64,000 bases of DNA from Paraspadella gotoi (taxonomy: Eukaryota; Chaetognatha): assembly GCA_051294375.1 (NCBI GenBank), contig CM119266.1, positions 20,562,780 to 20,626,779 of the forward strand, written 5' to 3'. Positions 1 through 12,111 of the stretch are shown here, in pieces. Position 1 is the first letter of the stretch; each line of letters opens with the position of its first letter. The notes below the pieces were generated by a model. That model searched no databases and was not told where the DNA came from. It saw only the letters and a program-made list of their open reading frames with translations. A program made the position numbers and the translations under genes.

Positions 1-319
1 TGGCATCAATAGAATCAGAAAGGGAAGAGGAATTTCCCAGCGACGCGCCTTCCTCGCAGATTTATCGATGAAGATTTGCGGAGAGGAAAAATAAGGGATA
101 GAGACTCTGAGAGTTAGAGAGTTAGAGAGTTTGAGGGTTTGAGAGTGGCGCGACGGGAAAGAGTGATAGACGGTTCGCGGTGTGACGAGAGACGCGGATT
201 TATTCGTGTCTCTGTCTCAATCCTTTTTTTCCTTTTTTTTTTCTTCTTTGCCACCTTTCCTGCGTTTCCACCCCATAACTTAGGGCATAAGTATTTGTAG
301 TATTTCCACTTTTTACTTT

Positions 320-324
<5 letters not shown>
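1..324. other. Non-coding stretch, nothing recognised
   Basis: Mixed-composition DNA with short GA-rich words around 100-150 and T-runs near 225-242. No splice-bounded frame or RNA gene is visible. Confidence 0.5.

Positions 325-391
<67 letters not shown>
325..391. repeat. (CT)n microsatellite
   Basis: About 67 bp of nearly pure CT with one interruption at 360. The minus-strand frame through it encodes only Arg-Glu repeats, so it is not treated as coding. Confidence 0.97.
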
Positions 392-394
<3 letters not shown>

Positions 395-756
395 TTCTGT
401 CTCCACTACCCCAATCCCCCGCATCCAATCCCCACCTTTCCCTCCCACTCCACCCCCACCTCCCTCTCCGGGCGTCGACACGAAAATTCTCGAGTAAAAA
501 AGAAAGAAAATAAAAATCGTCAAACGTCGCGAGAAAAAAGAAAAAAAGAAAAAAAGTTTTATTTACGCCTTTTCTAAAAAAAAAAATATTAAAAAGGGAA
601 AAAAAACTGTTTTTTTTTTTTTTTTTATGCTTTTTTTTCGCTACTCGGGTCCTTTAATCTTCTCTCGGCGGATGGCGCGCGCGTCGCAACGAGAATTCGG
701 GTTTCGCAATTGCGAGAAGAAAGCGGGAGACAGAAATGTTGCGGTCGTTTGTTGTT
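392..756. other. A/T-run-rich spacer
   Basis: C-rich to about 475, then homopolymer A and T runs (530-640). No gene seen. Confidence 0.5.

Positions 757-849
<93 letters not shown>
757..849. repeat. (GA)n microsatellite
   Basis: About 93 bp of GA with a few GGA interruptions. Confidence 0.97.
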
Positions 850-852
<3 letters not shown>

Positions 853-1415
853 GGTGGGTGAGCTGGTTCTTCTCTCTTTTCTCTCTACTTCGAGCCTTTC
901 TCCTCGCCGTGCCAAGAAAAAAAAAGAAAACTATTTTCTAGAACTCTGTGTACAACATTTTTTAAAGGATTGCCAACGCAAGGGATCGGGGACCGGGGGA
1001 GGAAGAAGGATAGAGGACGAACATTAAGAGGATAATATTTGTGGACTCAACTGACCCATTGCCGGTCTTGCAAATTTATTGACTCCAATCAAAGGAGAAC
1101 AATGAACGCGACAGTCACTAGAAATATTAAAAGTAACAAATTTAAGATAAATATGAGAATAGAATTTTAAAATTTCTGTTCATAAGACAGCGTCTTTCGT
1201 TTCTTCTTCTTTAACCTTTCAAGCAGTCAGGTAACCGACTGGACCTGCGCAATGCCTTTTACCCAAGTATTCTTGTTGTGTGTTGTTATGTTGTCGTTTT
1301 CGTCGTCGTTGTCGTCGTCGTCGTGATGGAAGGAAGGGCGAAGGAGCGACTCAACCCTTTCACTTCTCTGATTAGGCACGGCCCGGCGAAGAAGGAGCGA
1401 CAAAACAACCGTTAG
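850..1415. other. Spacer with a short (CGT)n tract
   Basis: No gene seen. A GTC/CGT-rich tract lies at about 1290-1325. The CpG content of this trinucleotide recurs at many other loci in the window. Confidence 0.5.
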
Positions 1416-1428
1416 AAGAGAGAGAGAG

Positions 1429-1481
<53 letters not shown>

Positions 1482-1504
1482 GGAGAGAGAGGAGAAGAGA
1501 GAGA
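1416..1504. repeat. (GA)n microsatellite
   Basis: About 89 bp of GA with single-base interruptions. Confidence 0.97.
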
Positions 1505-2263
1505 TTCATTTCTTTAAGGGGACCAAGTGAACAGGGGGGGGTAAAAAGCTGAAACATAACGTTTGCCCCTTTAACTTAAGCTGGTTCTGATCATCATAAT
1601 TTTTTCTTCTATAATATTTGGAAAGTAGTTAAGAAATTCGAAAAACAGTGACTTAAATTTTCTTTAAAAAATCGGTAAGAAGAAAATTTTTTCAAGTTTC
1701 AATTTTTTTTTCAAAAAAAGAGTAAGATCTATTTTAAAGATTTCAGCTTTTATCACAAAAAATTTAATAAGAAAAAAACCTAGGACATGAATCAAAATTA
1801 AGGTATCGACTTGATTTTATTTAAACTTTTTTTCAAATGATTCTGTTATTGGATAAAAATAAAAACTCTTTGAAGTAACATATAAATATAAAAAAAAAGA
1901 GAAAGATTCGTGTACTTTTTTGCTAAATTTTTAATTGTTATAATTAGGAATCAATATAGTTTATTATACATTAGGGATGAATATGAAATAAATAATAATT
2001 ATTACAGTTTTGGTTTCTCGTAAAATAAGAATTTAGTTGATTTGTTCTGCTTTTTAAGTAAATATAAAATAAAAAAATATAGTCTTGTAAACCTTTTGTT
2101 CCAACTGAGCTTAAACCTAAAAATTATAAGACTTTGGGTTCAGTAAAAAATAAAAAAATTGAATTTAAGTAAAAAATACTTTTCTAATGCAAAATAAAAT
2201 ATGGATTATCATAAATTATGTAGGGTCTAACTAAAATTTTTTTTTTCATAATATAATTTTTTG
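1505..2263. other. AT-rich non-coding DNA
   Basis: Strongly AT-rich with A and T runs and stops in all frames. No element recognised. Confidence 0.6.
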
Positions 2264-2288
2264 NNNNNNNNNNNNNNNNNNNNNNNNN
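2264..2288. other. Assembly gap of 25 N
   Basis: Exactly 25 N. The same length occurs at 9773, 37700, 54823 and 63171, so it is a placeholder rather than a measured size. Confidence 1.
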
Positions 2289-2645
2289 TCTTTTAAGATC
2301 TTTTCAAAAATGTCTTCGTATGAAATTTTTTTAAAAACAGCCTTTTTTTTAATCTTCTTTGTCGTTTGAACCGCAAAAAATATTTTTGATGATACCTAAG
2401 ACAGAGATAACATTTCTAAAAAAATATACCTTTCCATACTAGAGCCCATTAATTTCTTGTGTGTATAAAAACAAGCGACAGTATCGTACATTTACAAAAA
2501 TAACATAATAAAACGTTAAAATTGCCATCGCACGAGACTCCTTATTTTAGGTTTTTCAGTTTCTTCGCAATTCCGTTTCCTCTCAACGAAAACCTTAATT
2601 TCTTTCAATGTCAGTTATTTTTCAGTAATGGATTTTGGTTCTGAT
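2289..2645. other. AT-rich non-coding DNA
   Basis: No gene or element recognised before the GACGAA array. Confidence 0.5.
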
Positions 2646-3125
2646 GACGGACGATGAGATGGACGAGCGGGGGAAGAGGACGATGCCGACGAAGACGAAG
2701 AAGACGACGAAGACGAAGACGACCAAGACANNNNNNNNNNNNNNNNNNNNNNNNNNNNNNNNNNNNNNNNNNNNNNNNNNNNNNNNNNNNNNNNNNNNNN
2801 NNNNNNNNNNNNNNNNNNNNNNNNNNNNNNNNNNNNNNNNNNNNNNNNNNNNNNNNNNNNNNNNNNNNNNNNNNNNNNNNNNNNNNNNNNNNNNNNNNNN
2901 NNNNNNNNNNNNNNNNNNNNNNNNACAAAGAAGACAAAGACGATGAAGAAGACGACGAAGACGATGAAGATGACAAAGATGACGAAGATGATGAAGACGA
3001 TGAAGACGAAGAGAACGAAGACAAAGACAACAAAGAGGACGAAGACGAGAAGAAATTGAAGACAATGAAGATGACGAAGATGACGACGACGAAGAAGAGA
3101 AGAAATCGAAGACGACGAACGAGAC
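2646..3125 (+). repeat. (GACGAA)-type trinucleotide array interrupted by a gap
   Basis: GAC/GAA/GAT triplets on both sides of an N gap (2731-2924). The plus strand reads as Asp/Glu/Lys-rich in one frame, which could be an acidic low-complexity tail. All three frames are open through most of it, as expected for a simple repeat, so coding status is not supported. Confidence 0.9.
2731..2924. other. Assembly gap (194 N)
   Basis: Run of N inside the GACGAA array; probably unresolved array. Confidence 1.
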
Positions 3126-3322
3126 GACACAAACGACGAAAGGAAGAGTCTTCGTCGCTATGGCAACAGACGAGGTGGGATGGCTTTCTGCAAAAAACCG
3201 GAGTGGTGTTGCCCTTGAATTTTCGCTCATTTTTTTTTTTTGTTAAACGAGTCTGCTGATTTACAAAAACCGATGAAATTAATTTTTAACACAAAAACGA
3301 ATATGAGCTATTAGACTTAGGA

Positions 3323-3558
3323 NNNNNNNNNNNNNNNNNNNNNNNNNNNNNNNNNNNNNNNNNNNNNNNNNNNNNNNNNNNNNNNNNNNNNNNNNNNNNN
3401 NNNNNNNNNNNNNNNNNNNNNNNNNNNNNNNNNNNNNNNNNNNNNNNNNNNNNNNNNNNNNNNNNNNNNNNNNNNNNNNNNNNNNNNNNNNNNNNNNNNN
3501 NNNNNNNNNNNNNNNNNNNNNNNNNNNNNNNNNNNNNNNNNNNNNNNNNNNNNNNNNN
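3323..3558. other. Assembly gap (236 N)
   Basis: Run of N between AT-rich flanks. Confidence 1.
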
Positions 3559-4929
3559 ATCTACTGCAGCCATCTGCATTAATAACTAGCCAGGAGACAA
3601 TCATTAAACAATAATGACATCTACGGCCATTGCTACCAAACCGGCAACATTTGTCCACCCAGAAAAAAACAAAAAACAAATCCCCCCGACACAGCGACAG
3701 AAGAAAACTACGAAGGATACGAAAGAAGAAGAAAATTTGCCGAATGAAAAAAAAAAAAAAAACAAAAAAAAAATAAAAATAAATAAAACACGAGGAAAAA
3801 AAAAAAAAAAGACAAATGAATGGGAAGTCGATTCTGGATGCCGTCGGTATTTCGTAAGTATGTGATCGCTCGATCTTGTTCGTTAGGAGTGCAATGAGGG
3901 TGTAACAGCGTAGGCGGGCGCGCTAGGAAAAACTTTACTGTGACGGCCACTACGGAGGCGCGCATGGAAAGTCTGTAAAGGACTTCTATGCACCAAAAAA
4001 TCTTAGACATGGCTCGAGAGTTTAGTTAGAAGAGACAAAGAAGAGTTTATTTGTTGAAAAAAAAAAAATGAGAACGCGAAATTGCCCTCGGCCCATTCCA
4101 CCACTGTGAAGAGTGAATAGACGTGGAGGACGGGCGACGAAGGCCGGGAAAAAAATGCGGAACCGCGTATAAGCTCCATACCCCTGAATATAAACTTCGT
4201 CCTAATCAGCTCGTTAATTCGCCGTGATAAAACCTATCCTAAATAATACGAACAGCTACAACCTTTGTGAATCATGAGCGGCCGACGCGGCAGGCGCGGA
4301 GAGATCGGTCCAAGGGGCTCTGTGGGGTGTGAGTGGTAGGTGGGCACGGTGGGTATGGTCTCTCTCAGCTCGGCACTGGAGAAGAGAAGAAGTAAATGCT
4401 GTGCGGGAACTAAGAGGAGGGCGGGCTGACTAAAAAGTTGAACGAGCCTCAAATGGACGGAATGCCGCGGTCCCCCAAACCCCGATGTGTTTGCTCGCTT
4501 TGGGTGTGCCCTTTTGTCGAGAGCATGACGCTGACGTGGGCTGAAGGAGAAGCAAGTAAAGACAAAGACGAAAAGGAAAAAATATATCTTATGGATTCCG
4601 GCGACCGCCTTCGGCGTTTGCCCCTATTCTTTGAAATCTCCAATAGGTCGCTGTTAAGGTGAGACAGAAAAAGAAATGCTCAGCGTTGTAGTAGTCTCGT
4701 CCTCGGATTATGCTTATCGGTCTTCTATCCCGAAACTGAAGAGTTTTATTAAGACGCCGCTGGAGATCAATCCGCCGTCTTTATTTTTGTCAACAGTATT
4801 AAAGTACACTCGCACATGCCGTTAAACAGATAGTTTTAAAGCGCGGTGATTTAGGGGGACTTCTCCGCGCCTAAGCTTTCAAGCACTTGGACTCTTCGAC
4901 CGCATTCCCCTCAAACACAAACAAGAACA
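3559..4929. other. Unique DNA, mostly unassigned
   Basis: A-runs at about 3745-3815, then more GC-rich, CpG-containing DNA from 3880 to 4660. The only structure noted is a possible exon end at 4657/4658 (separate entry). Confidence 0.4.
4591..4657 (+). CDS. Candidate short exon, unknown product
   Basis: An ATG at 4591 opens a frame of about 22 codons beginning MDSGDRLRRLPLFFEISNRS. It runs directly into a good splice donor context, AAG|GTGAGA, at 4657/4658. The peptide is not low complexity, unlike most frames in this window. No family is recognised, no acceptor was sought further upstream, and a chance donor is quite possible. Confidence 0.15.
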
Positions 4930-5356
4930 GAAATTTAACCTCCCGTCAAATATATTCTTGAAAAATGTTAAATGCGACTTGAATATAATTCAATCATCAA
5001 AATACTTTCGCATTCAATTCTTTTTACTCTTTCGTAGAGGTCTAAGGTTTGAACAATTTTTGTAATTCTTCGGCTCTCAATGTCTATATAGTAACCAGCC
5101 AATTTTCTTCTTTTATGTTTCATATTGCGACAGATCATCCGATAGGTACAATTACAAACTGAGTAGGCGTAATAAGAAGAATCATCTCATACTTCTCTTC
5201 GGTCTCTATCAGTTTGTTTTTTTTTCGCTACTTGTCTAAGCTTATCGCTTTCATCGAGCTATACCTGTCATTATCTTGTTGTCACTCTTGTGGGTAATAT
5301 ATAGTATATATATCCTCTTGTATTTCGAGTTTATGTTGTGATCTTTTTATGTTTTG

Positions 5357-5530
5357 CCACCCCCCCCCCTCTGCGTCCCCCCCCCCCCCATTTCCCCCGC
5401 CATCCCCCCCCCCCCCCCCTCTCCCCCACCCCCCCGACGACCCCCCCACCCCCGACCCCCGACCACCCCCCACCTCCACCCCACAACAAACCCCCACAGC
5501 AGCCCAGACCGCCACCACCCCCGAACTCCC
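5357..5530. repeat. Poly-C tract (i-motif / minus-strand G-quadruplex candidate)
   Basis: C-runs of 10 (5360-5369), 13 (5377-5389) and 16 (5404-5419), followed by many C5-C7 runs. The minus strand therefore has many consecutive G-runs with short loops. Frames through it encode only Pro, His or Gly. Confidence 0.9.
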
Positions 5531-6959
5531 CTGCGAACTACAAAAATCGCATGAACCACGTAGCAGCTTCTTACGATCGACTGTTGGGCGGCTCGAGGCA
5601 GTCTAGTCCGGCCCCCCCCGCGCGGGCCGAAAAAAAGCTAAAAAAAAAATAAGACGAGAACAAAAAACACAAACAATAAACTTTGATACAATAGTTTAAC
5701 AACAAGGCGCATCTCCAGCCTCCGAAGCTAAACGACGGGTCGTTGTCTGTCTTTCTCCGAGAAAATAATATATCTTTCTGATTTTTAGCAATCTGCGGCG
5801 TGGCTTGGACAGGCGTCGAAGGTAAGGCGGCCGCTCACGTCCCGTGAATATATAAAGAAAAAAAAAAAAAAAAAAAAAAAAAAATAACAAAAACATCATG
5901 ACGGAACACGTGATGCGGATCCTCCTCAAGACGGCAACCAAGAGATCTGGGCCACCAAGACAAGCGGTACCACAGCCATTCAGAGTAAATAACAATAAAA
6001 GATGGAAATCTCGACAGCAGGAAGTCCTGGGGGGGACGGACATGAGAAAAAAAAAAAAAAGGGGCCACGGAAACATTGAGAACTGCTAAGCGATTTCTGG
6101 ATCGACCTGGGCTTCCGACTCACCCAAAATTCCCCATGTATGGGATGTTCCTTCTAACGGCATGACGACTGAACTCGTCGCTTCTTTTTTGAAAATGAAA
6201 CGCAGTTTTATGACGCTAACCACATATCATAGCCTGCCCGGCATATGTCCTCCGTTGTGAAGCCTGCAGCGGCGCGCTGCGTGCCGAAAATGCCGCGCGG
6301 CATCGAGCCACGTGATGATGGGAGATACCCTCGAACCAAGAATCATACTAATATCAGTGACCCGTGGAAAAAAATAAGCGTTGCGAAGTGTTCGTGTTCC
6401 TGCAAGGACAGATTGTCATTAAAAGTAAGGTATTAGACTCAAAAAAAATTTAGTTTTATTATAGAGATTGTTAGGTTACAACCAGTACGAAAAAATATAG
6501 GGACAGGATGCCTTCCGCTATGGCTGGGGGTATGTCTCCCAAGATTGCGCTGGTCATAAGGCCGCTGAAAATCTTGGCCAGCGTTCTTGATCCAAATGGA
6601 CATGAGGGAAGACATAGAGCCGAATGGTGGTTATTACGCTGGTTTTTTTTTTTATATCATCCCGGTTACTGGGATTTGATGATATCCCTTGAGTAAGTCT
6701 ATATTGGAGAAATTGTTTCCCCTCAAGCTGTAGTTGAGTCGGGATAATAATTGACCGGTATCTGTCGTCAATCGTTTTGCGCATTGAGGCGGGGTAATCA
6801 CCGCAAACACCTCCATCCTCCATCCGGCTTGGCGAACCCGTGGAATAGGCGACGACCATTCCAGAATTTCCTTCCCTCTGGGCGACTTCCTAGAACACAC
6901 ACGATCGTCAGAATGTTGTTCTCTAGTATCTCTTCGTTTTGTGTGGGCTGTTAGACCGC

Positions 6960-7140
6960 TTATGGTTCGAGAGAGGAGAGAGGAGACCGAACAGATGAGG
7001 AGAGAGAGAGACCAGAGAGAAAGATAGACGACCGACGAGAGACGGAAGAAACCGAGCAGAAGAGACGAAAGTGAGAGAGACTCAACACAGGAGAGAATAG
7101 AGAAGAGAGAGAGAGACGAGGAGAGAACGTCGAACCTGAG
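6960..7140. repeat. Degenerate GA-rich purine tract
   Basis: Irregular GAGA/GAC words lying within the left duplicated copy. It corresponds to sequence lost in the gap 10467-10755 of the right copy. Confidence 0.7.
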
Positions 7141-7493
7141 AGACTTTGTTGACTAACGAGGGTATGAGACTGGGAGAGAGATCGACCGTGGAGGACACTG
7201 AAGCAGCGAGCCCCCTCCTTGAGAAGACGATGCAGGAGCAGAAAAAATGAAAAGAAATGAATTCATTTGGAAAAGATTGAATAAAAATAAAAGCGAGATC
7301 AATAAACGGGAAATAAACGGGAAGCTGCTTGAAGAAGTAAAAGAGAATGAAGGAACATTTCGAGAGTTATCGCCAGCCTGCGAAAGGGAAAAATATATCG
7401 AATACGCAAAAAACTCAATCATTGAACTTAATTGTCCTAAAGTTCGTCTGCATCCAACGGTTGAAGGGCCAAAGATATACAAAAATCAAAAGA

Positions 7494-7579
7494 GCTCTCT
7501 CTCTCTCTCTCTCTCAATCTCTCTCCTCTCTTCTTCTCTCTCTCTCTCTCCTACCTCTCTCTCTCTGCTCTCTCTCTCG
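7494..7579. repeat. (CT)n microsatellite
   Basis: CT array with interruptions. The equivalent array in the second copy is at 10940-10992 and is pure, so the two copies differ in length and purity. Confidence 0.95.
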
Positions 7580-8059
7580 TCTCATTCACAGTTTGCCAGA
7601 AAGCTGTGTCCTTGATTTTAAGACCTCGATTTGTAGCGCCAGCAGCGGGAACATTATACAATCAAACAGGGGGAAAGGATTTCTCCCAGTTTTAATGTCA
7701 TGGCGCAATGACCACGATCCGAACGTGCAGCAAAAAAAGAAAAATCTTCTCAAATCCTACATTTACCAAATTAAATCATATCGTAACCTTCAAAAAGAAA
7801 AAACTGATCGCGCCTCTTGATCTGTAAAGAGAAACCCGGTTTACTTCTAAAAAAACCAACGAGTTCCTTTAAGACGTCCACTAGAGCCGTATGAGTGGAA
7901 CGCTCCCGCCGCCCCGCCCTCAACTTCACACGGAAGCCGAGAGAGTTTCCTTTCCTATGTTCCGAGCTCGAAGCGAATTCCTGTGAAATCTCTACCTTAA
8001 TACACCGTCACTTCTGTCTCATTAGCTTTTGTTTCTGCCCTGAAATTCCTTCGAAGAGG

Positions 8060-8472
8060 CTTGTGACTTAATTTCCGCAGTTATATGCACATATTTCTCA
8101 TAGTGTCGAGAGTGAATTTAATATAAGTCAGATCGTAAGTAGTCTTATTGATTTAGAAGTAATGTTCGTCCTTTGACCGCATTCTGACAAAGGCTTAACG
8201 TGATCAGTAGTTTAGCGTGTCGTGTACGTTCGAAGCTTGACGGATAGCTCAAGCTGGATAAGTATTAAGCTATTTAAGTATTACGTGGGGTACATTGATA
8301 TAGATCAGTCGGTAAGTGGAAACATATTAATGCGGTTTAAGGTAATAGTAGGATTAGAAGAAATGGGTGACGACGCTGATCTGATTACAGATTATGGTTA
8401 AGTAAAAAGGTTAAGTTCAAGGACATCAGCTATCAAGAAATGGGGCGACTTTTTGGGAAAAGAGCCCCCAAC
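8060..8472. mobile_element. Decayed inverted-repeat transposon, left-copy version
   Basis: The right end (about 8437-8472) carries the AAATGGGGCG...AAAAGAGAGCC-type end shared with 11638, 34626 and 40341. The left end near 8065-8110 is barely recognisable. This is the counterpart of 11391-11673, expanded by many small insertions. Confidence 0.45.
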
Positions 8473-9772
8473 TTGTACCAGCTTGGAGTTGAAAGGGAAC
8501 GGCGGGTGTAAAGCGCCAAGGCGTTTTCGAAAAGGTCTGACGATGGGAAGTTTTTGGTGTATGTAATCTTCCTTCAGTCTAGAATGTTTTTTCGTCCGCT
8601 CCAAGGTATTACACGTGAGTAATTATAAGTTTCTGTTACCTAACACTTACCTTAATCCAATGACGAATTATACTAATAGATGAAAATTAGAAGTCGTAGA
8701 CATATCGTCGGGAGAATAGCACAATAGAAAAGATCCCAAGTGTCTATCGATGTGGCGAAAAGATTGCCATAACAAATCTAATATGCAGAGCCATTATTGC
8801 CTGCTTGCAATCTTCACAAATTGTTGCTGCAAAGTCTTACTTGCTTGTTTGTCGGCGTCGCAGGGAATATTTGAGAGTCCAATGGCACTCCCATCTACCA
8901 GACCACTTACTCCAGATTCCGGCGTCGCAAATATAAGCTGTAGTCGTTCCCGAGGCCGCGTGAACGGCGGTTGAATCAATGGAACGGTGCCCGCGCTTCA
9001 CTTGCGCCCCCCCTTGACGTTTTCCCTCTTTCTTCATTTGATTCTCTTCGAATCGCTGCACGAATCCCCTGCAATACCGAGCGACGGACCAATGCGGTAG
9101 CTGTGTCGGCCGAACCAATACCCAATAATAAGTTTTTCGCGCGTTAAAAGAGTCTCATGAGTTTTCGGCCTTTGTTCGCTTGTCTCCTGGTGTTATCTTT
9201 GTAATACGTTGGCACGTATTTATCTATTGTAGTTCGAATTTATTTACGACTTCTGGCCGGCTGTTCTTCCGAATGACGTACTATTAACATCACGGCGTTG
9301 TTCTTGATCGTTTTTCTTCATTTCAGACTCGGGAAATTTTAATTACTCTCTCTCTCACTGCTGTTATCTGATTGAGTGGTAATGAGAGATGTCGTTTGCG
9401 TAGTTTTAAACTGACCGTCCGCTCTCAAAGTTGTCTGTCGGCGACTCAATTCTTATGAGCTCAGAGTTTCTTTTCGGCCTACGGTTCATGCCCGATCGCG
9501 CTCGGAAAAACTCTGCCTTTAAGTTTCTCGAACCCACCCAATTAGCGACCGGCTGATACGGGTTCTCTTCTTGCGCAGGGTCTCGGCAGTACTTTTTCTT
9601 CTCATCTGATAACATTCAGAGATGGAAGAGAGTACCTTCGTTTCTTGCTTCCGAGTTGAAATCCTGTGAAATGGTCAACATATATAGAGGATATAAATAA
9701 CACCTCGAAGAATAAAAAGGACGAACATACAAAGAGGAGCGCATTCACCCGAGCGACTTTCACCTGTTTCAG

Positions 9773-9797
9773 NNNNNNNNNNNNNNNNNNNNNNNNN
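9773..9797. other. Assembly gap of 25 N
   Basis: Fixed-length placeholder. Sequence on its right repeats sequence about 5 kb to its left, so the true gap size is probably negative. Confidence 1.
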
Positions 9798-10466
9798 GTT
9801 GATGACGGAATCCGATGTGGATGACCTGACGGAAAAGAAAATGATTTGGTCGGCTTCCGCTATCTTTGAATCAAAGGCGGGAAAAAAATGACGCTTGATA
9901 CTATTTATCTTTCGTCTTTTTCCCGAAACGATTTTTGTCAGTAAAGTCAAAATTTTGAAAATAATATAATTCAATAAAATATTTCGCCATATATTCTTTA
10001 TCGATCTAAGGTTTGAAACAATTTTGTATTCGCTCAGTAACAGCATTTTCTTTTTTTTTTCAATCGACAATTATCATTACAATTAAAAGATAGAAACATT
10101 CTTTCTTCGGTCTCTATGTGCCGCCCCCCCCTACCCTATCGGCCCCGCCGCCGAAAAAAATAACGACGAAGAAATAACAAACAATAAAACTTTTGATAAA
10201 ACATCTTCACCGACTAAACACGTTTTCTCGGAAATCGATATGGCGGGGGAAAAAAATCGACGGCGTCGGGCGGAATTAATAAATAAATAAAAGAGGAAAT
10301 CTCGACAGGAGGGAGAAAAAAAAGGGGAAAACATGAGATGGACAACCTTGGCCGCTCATATCCATGCATATTGGATGCGATTAGACTGAAGACTCGTCGA
10401 TGAACGCGCGATATGCGCGCTGCGTGCGAAATGCGCGCGGACTCGTGACCCGGGAAAAAAATAAGC

Positions 10467-10755
10467 NNNNNNNNNNNNNNNNNNNNNNNNNNNNNNNNNN
10501 NNNNNNNNNNNNNNNNNNNNNNNNNNNNNNNNNNNNNNNNNNNNNNNNNNNNNNNNNNNNNNNNNNNNNNNNNNNNNNNNNNNNNNNNNNNNNNNNNNNN
10601 NNNNNNNNNNNNNNNNNNNNNNNNNNNNNNNNNNNNNNNNNNNNNNNNNNNNNNNNNNNNNNNNNNNNNNNNNNNNNNNNNNNNNNNNNNNNNNNNNNNN
10701 NNNNNNNNNNNNNNNNNNNNNNNNNNNNNNNNNNNNNNNNNNNNNNNNNNNNNNN
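10467..10755. other. Assembly gap (289 N)
   Basis: By comparison with the left copy, it should hold the sequence equivalent to about 6400-7260, including the GA-rich tract. Confidence 1.
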
Positions 10756-10937
10756 ATTTGGAAAAGAAAAGCGAATCAATAAAGGGAAATAAAGGGAAAG
10801 GCTGCTGAGAAGAGGAAAGAAGGAATTTCGAGGTTCGCAGCTGCGAAGGAAAATAATCAAAGCAAAACTCAATCATTGAATTTAATTGTCCAAGTTCGTC
10901 TGCATCCAAGTTGAGGCCAAGATTACAAAATGCAAAG

Positions 10938-10939
<2 letters not shown>

Positions 10940-10992
<53 letters not shown>
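10940..10992. repeat. (CT)n microsatellite
   Basis: About 53 bp of pure CT. Confidence 0.97.
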
Positions 10993-10995
<3 letters not shown>

Positions 10996-11390
10996 CATTG
11001 ATTGCCAGAAAGCTTTGTTTGATTTTAAGACTCGATTTTAGGCCAGCGGATAAACATTACAATCAAACAGGAAAAGGATTTCTCAATTTTTAAATGTCAT
11101 GGTTGAACGATCGCGAGTGAGCAAAAAAGAAAAATCTTCAAATATACATACAAATAATCATATTCGTAACCTTCAAAAAGAAAAATAACTTGATCGCGCT
11201 TATGTAAACAGAAAACCGTTACTTCTAAAAAACCCAACGAGTTTTTCTTAAGAGTCAATAGAGCGGTGAGTGGACGCTCCGCCGCCCCGCCTCAACTTCA
11301 CACGAAGCCGAGATGAGTTTCTTTTCACCCGCGAATTCCTGAACTTACCTTTAACTCTACTTTTTCATTAATTTTTTTTTGCTAAATTTT

Positions 11391-11673
11391 TTGGCACTAA
11401 TTTCCGACAACTTCCCATATTTTCTTCAATTCGGAATTAAATAAATTAGATTTATTAATTAGGATGGAGGTTAGGGTGAGGCATTGGGATAGGATAAGGT
11501 AAGTATTAAGTATTAAGTATTAGGTATTAATAATTAAGTATTAAGTATTAAGGTTAGGAATTAGGATTAGAGATTGGGTTATGAGTTTGATTACAGATTA
11601 TGGTTAAGTAAAGGTTAAGTTAAGGATTTAGCATCAGAAATGGGGCGCTTTTGAGAAAGAGAGCCCAACTTGT
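11391..11673. mobile_element. Inverted-repeat transposon copy (family T1)
   Basis: The right end at 11637-11673 reads AGAAATGGGGCGCTTTTGAG and continues to GAGCCC, matching other family ends. The left end at 11391-11430 is a weak inverted match. The interior holds TTAAGTA heptamers (about 11500-11550) and TTAGGTT/TTAGGAT words, the same telomere-like flavour as the other copies. No transposase frame is present, so it is a non-autonomous element. Confidence 0.55.
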
Positions 11674-12111
11674 ACCAGCTTGGAGTTGAAAGGGAACGGC
11701 GGCGGGTAAAACGCCCAAGGCGTTTTCAAAAGCGGGAATTTTTTTGTTTTGTTTTTTCAGTTACGTGTAATTTAATCTGCTAATTTACATATATGAACTA
11801 ATAGTGAAAATTAGAAACGGGGGAAAAAGACAAAGGGGAAAAAAACATTCAAAGCCTCGCAACGGAAGTGACCATCCTGAAATTGGTCTTTGCCCTTTAA
11901 TACAGTATTTATCTATTAGTCAATTTATTTACGACTTTCAATCAGTTTTAGTTCCGAGCGAAAAAGATCGACCACCAAAGCAGCCAAGGTTCTCTCGGAC
12001 GCGATCGAGCAAAAAAAGCGAAAACGCAGACTTTCATCCCGTTTCGACTTTTCGGCCGCGAAATCGATTAGGGTCTCACGAAAATGTCCAAATGTCAAAG
12101 ATGTCGTCCGA

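Larger units (their letters stand above)
4930..9772. repeat. Left copy of a duplicated contig overlap
   Basis: This stretch matches 9920-12111 in the same order and orientation. Matching blocks include the words around 5040/10010, 6015/10300, 7265/10760, 7485/10935, 7785/11170 and 8473/11669, where more than 30 bases are identical. Differences are mostly short extra bases in this left copy. The copies sit either side of a 25-N placeholder, so I infer an unmerged overlap or second haplotype, this copy being the noisier one, rather than a biological tandem duplication. Confidence 0.75.
9920..12111. repeat. Right copy of a duplicated contig overlap
   Basis: Compact counterpart of 4930-9772. It lacks about 440 bp corresponding to roughly 8760-9200 and includes gap 10467-10755. 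The last matching words are near 12028-12050, against the left contig end at about 9750-9772. Confidence 0.75.

Noticed and set aside
2264-2288. Another unmerged overlap at this 25-N gap
   Set aside because: I compared both flanks and found no matching sequence; the flanks are only similarly AT-rich.
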